Position numbers and translations under genes: made by a program | NCBI GenBank assembly: GCA_013400975.1 | Contig: WBMZ01014019.1 | Span: forward strand, 310,001 to 374,000 | DNA from: Atrichornis clamosus | Lineage: Eukaryota > Chordata > Aves > Passeriformes > Menuridae | DNA: 64,000 nucleotides | Reading direction: 5' to 3' | Notes under the pieces: generated by a model | Database searches by the model: none | What the model saw: only the letters and a program-made list of their open reading frames with translations | Told to the model about the DNA's origin: nothing | Shown here: in pieces, positions 62,931-64,000 of the stretch | How positions within the stretch are numbered: position 1 is the stretch's first letter | Layout: the number at the start of each line of letters is the position of its first letter

Positions 62931-64000
62931 AAAATGAGAGTGCAATAAGCAGACAGACCAGATTTGGCATTTGTCTTTTGCACAAATGCAGGAGGCCTTA
63001 CACTGTGCACGGCAGCAAAGAAGTCAGACTAGCATTACTCCAAGTTGTTTACCACCTAGCTCTCACTCTCACATATTTACAGACTGTTAAAAATAAACAA
63101 GTTTTCTTCATTTCAGCTGGCTCCTACTGGCTGTCTACCATGGTTTGAATTTCCCAGTCTGATCATTGAACCAAGTGGAACCCTGTAATGAGACAAGTGA
63201 GGCCATGAAGGTCTGTCTTCCAGCTGCTGTTTGGCACAAACCAAATCACCTGTATTGGCCATATCTCTGTACAGATGCCTTACCATTCATCAGAACGTAC
63301 TACTGGTAATAATATCGGCTAACTAAGATTTGCCCTTTTCTTGAAATAAACAAGACCATACACAAGAATATAACAGAAAAAAGAACTACACCACATCTGT
63401 CTTCTACATGCAATAAACTTTCACATAAGATTTTTAATATCAATAGACTGACATCTACAAGGGGTAAAGAGGTGTTTTGTCAAAAATCCAAATAAATAAG
63501 GGATCAGATTAATAAAGGTATTGATACCTCTTCAGCCCTTAAATACCACAGTAATGGAGAAATACTCTAAAATTTTTATGGTCTCCCATTTTCATTCAAT
63601 GTGCAAATTTTCTCAAATTATATAGGGGTGTGTGTATATGTATACATACATAGCATTGTTTTACCTTGGCTTTCAAAGGGGTCATCTCTTTTTGTTTTGA
63701 AGAGTTTGGGGAAAGCCTTCCATTGAGATCTCCACGTTTCTGCTTCTGTGAAAACACAGGGGAACTTTCCCTGCCTCTTTCCTTCATGTTCTGCTGCCTG
63801 TTACCCTCCAGGGCCATGATAGAGATGAACTCTACCACTGGGAACTGCTTCTGCCCAGCTTTCCTCATCTTTAAAAAATTCTGCTTTCCTTTTCCTCCAC
63901 GCAGTGTACCTAATTCAAGGACCAGATGACCAGCTCTCTTACCCCACGGATATTATTTCCAAACTGTTCTTACCCCTTTCCTCACCTCACCTTTCCCCCT
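62931..64000. other. Non-coding stretch to window end
   Basis: Returns to AT-rich composition. A short TG/TA simple tract lies at about 63627-63653. Frames of 90 and 87 codons overlap on opposite strands at 63596-63929, with no recognised domain. The last 100 bases become pyrimidine-rich. Confidence 0.6.

Noticed and set aside
1..64000. CRISPR arrays, tRNA or rRNA genes, bacterial operons
   Set aside because: No regularly spaced repeats, no tRNA A/B-box pairs with a foldable cloverleaf, no rRNA-like blocks, and the sequence is clearly vertebrate non-coding DNA.

Overview
The window looks like a 64-kb piece of a bird genome. The evidence is repeat content. I recognise eight relics of CR1-type LINE retrotransposons, the dominant interspersed repeat of birds and other sauropsids. 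Several keep the CR1 3'-end signature: sense 'ggtcccttccaac' followed by ATTCTATG or TATTC tail units. No mammalian-type SINEs, bacterial operon structure, plant elements or viral gene arrays are visible. The background is AT-rich, CpG-poor and full of short A/T runs, as expected for an intergenic desert or a very large intron.

No host protein-coding gene, exon chain, tRNA, rRNA, recognisable small RNA or CRISPR array can be supported. The longest open frame is about 151 codons, and nearly all others are under 125. None resembles a protein family I recognise, apart from frames inside CR1 relics, which are decayed reverse-transcriptase (ORF2) C-termini.

Layout. 1-13045: AT-rich non-coding DNA with a 39-bp-period duplication near 9.5 kb and an unclassified two-strand ORF patch at 5.2-5.6 kb. 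13046-13757: minus-strand CR1 with about 170 codons of ORF2 in one frame, broken by one stop. 13758-31250: non-coding, with a GC-richer ORF patch at 20.65-21.19 kb, small inverted repeats and a compact hairpin at 29.53 kb. 31254-32131: polypyrimidine tract, a 3 x 21-bp minisatellite and an old plus-strand CR1 3' end. 34535-35330: minus-strand CR1 with its tail. About 36.03-36.19 kb: an older minus-strand LINE reverse-transcriptase scrap. 36501-36586: tandem 43-bp duplication. 40165-40450 and 46614-47130: two plus-strand CR1 copies of one subfamily. 40.64-41.64 kb: GC-richer unclassified patch. 47131-58343: long quiet stretch, some of which reads like conserved non-coding sequence. 58344-58755: two truncated minus-strand CR1 ends about 140 bp apart. 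About 62.57-62.93 kb: a sharply bounded CpG-dense patch that could be a solo LTR or other recent insertion.

I found no undescribed gene system. The most useful leads are the CpG-dense patch, the hairpin at 29.53 kb, the unclassified GC-rich patches and the candidate conserved blocks. All need alignment or expression data that I could not run.
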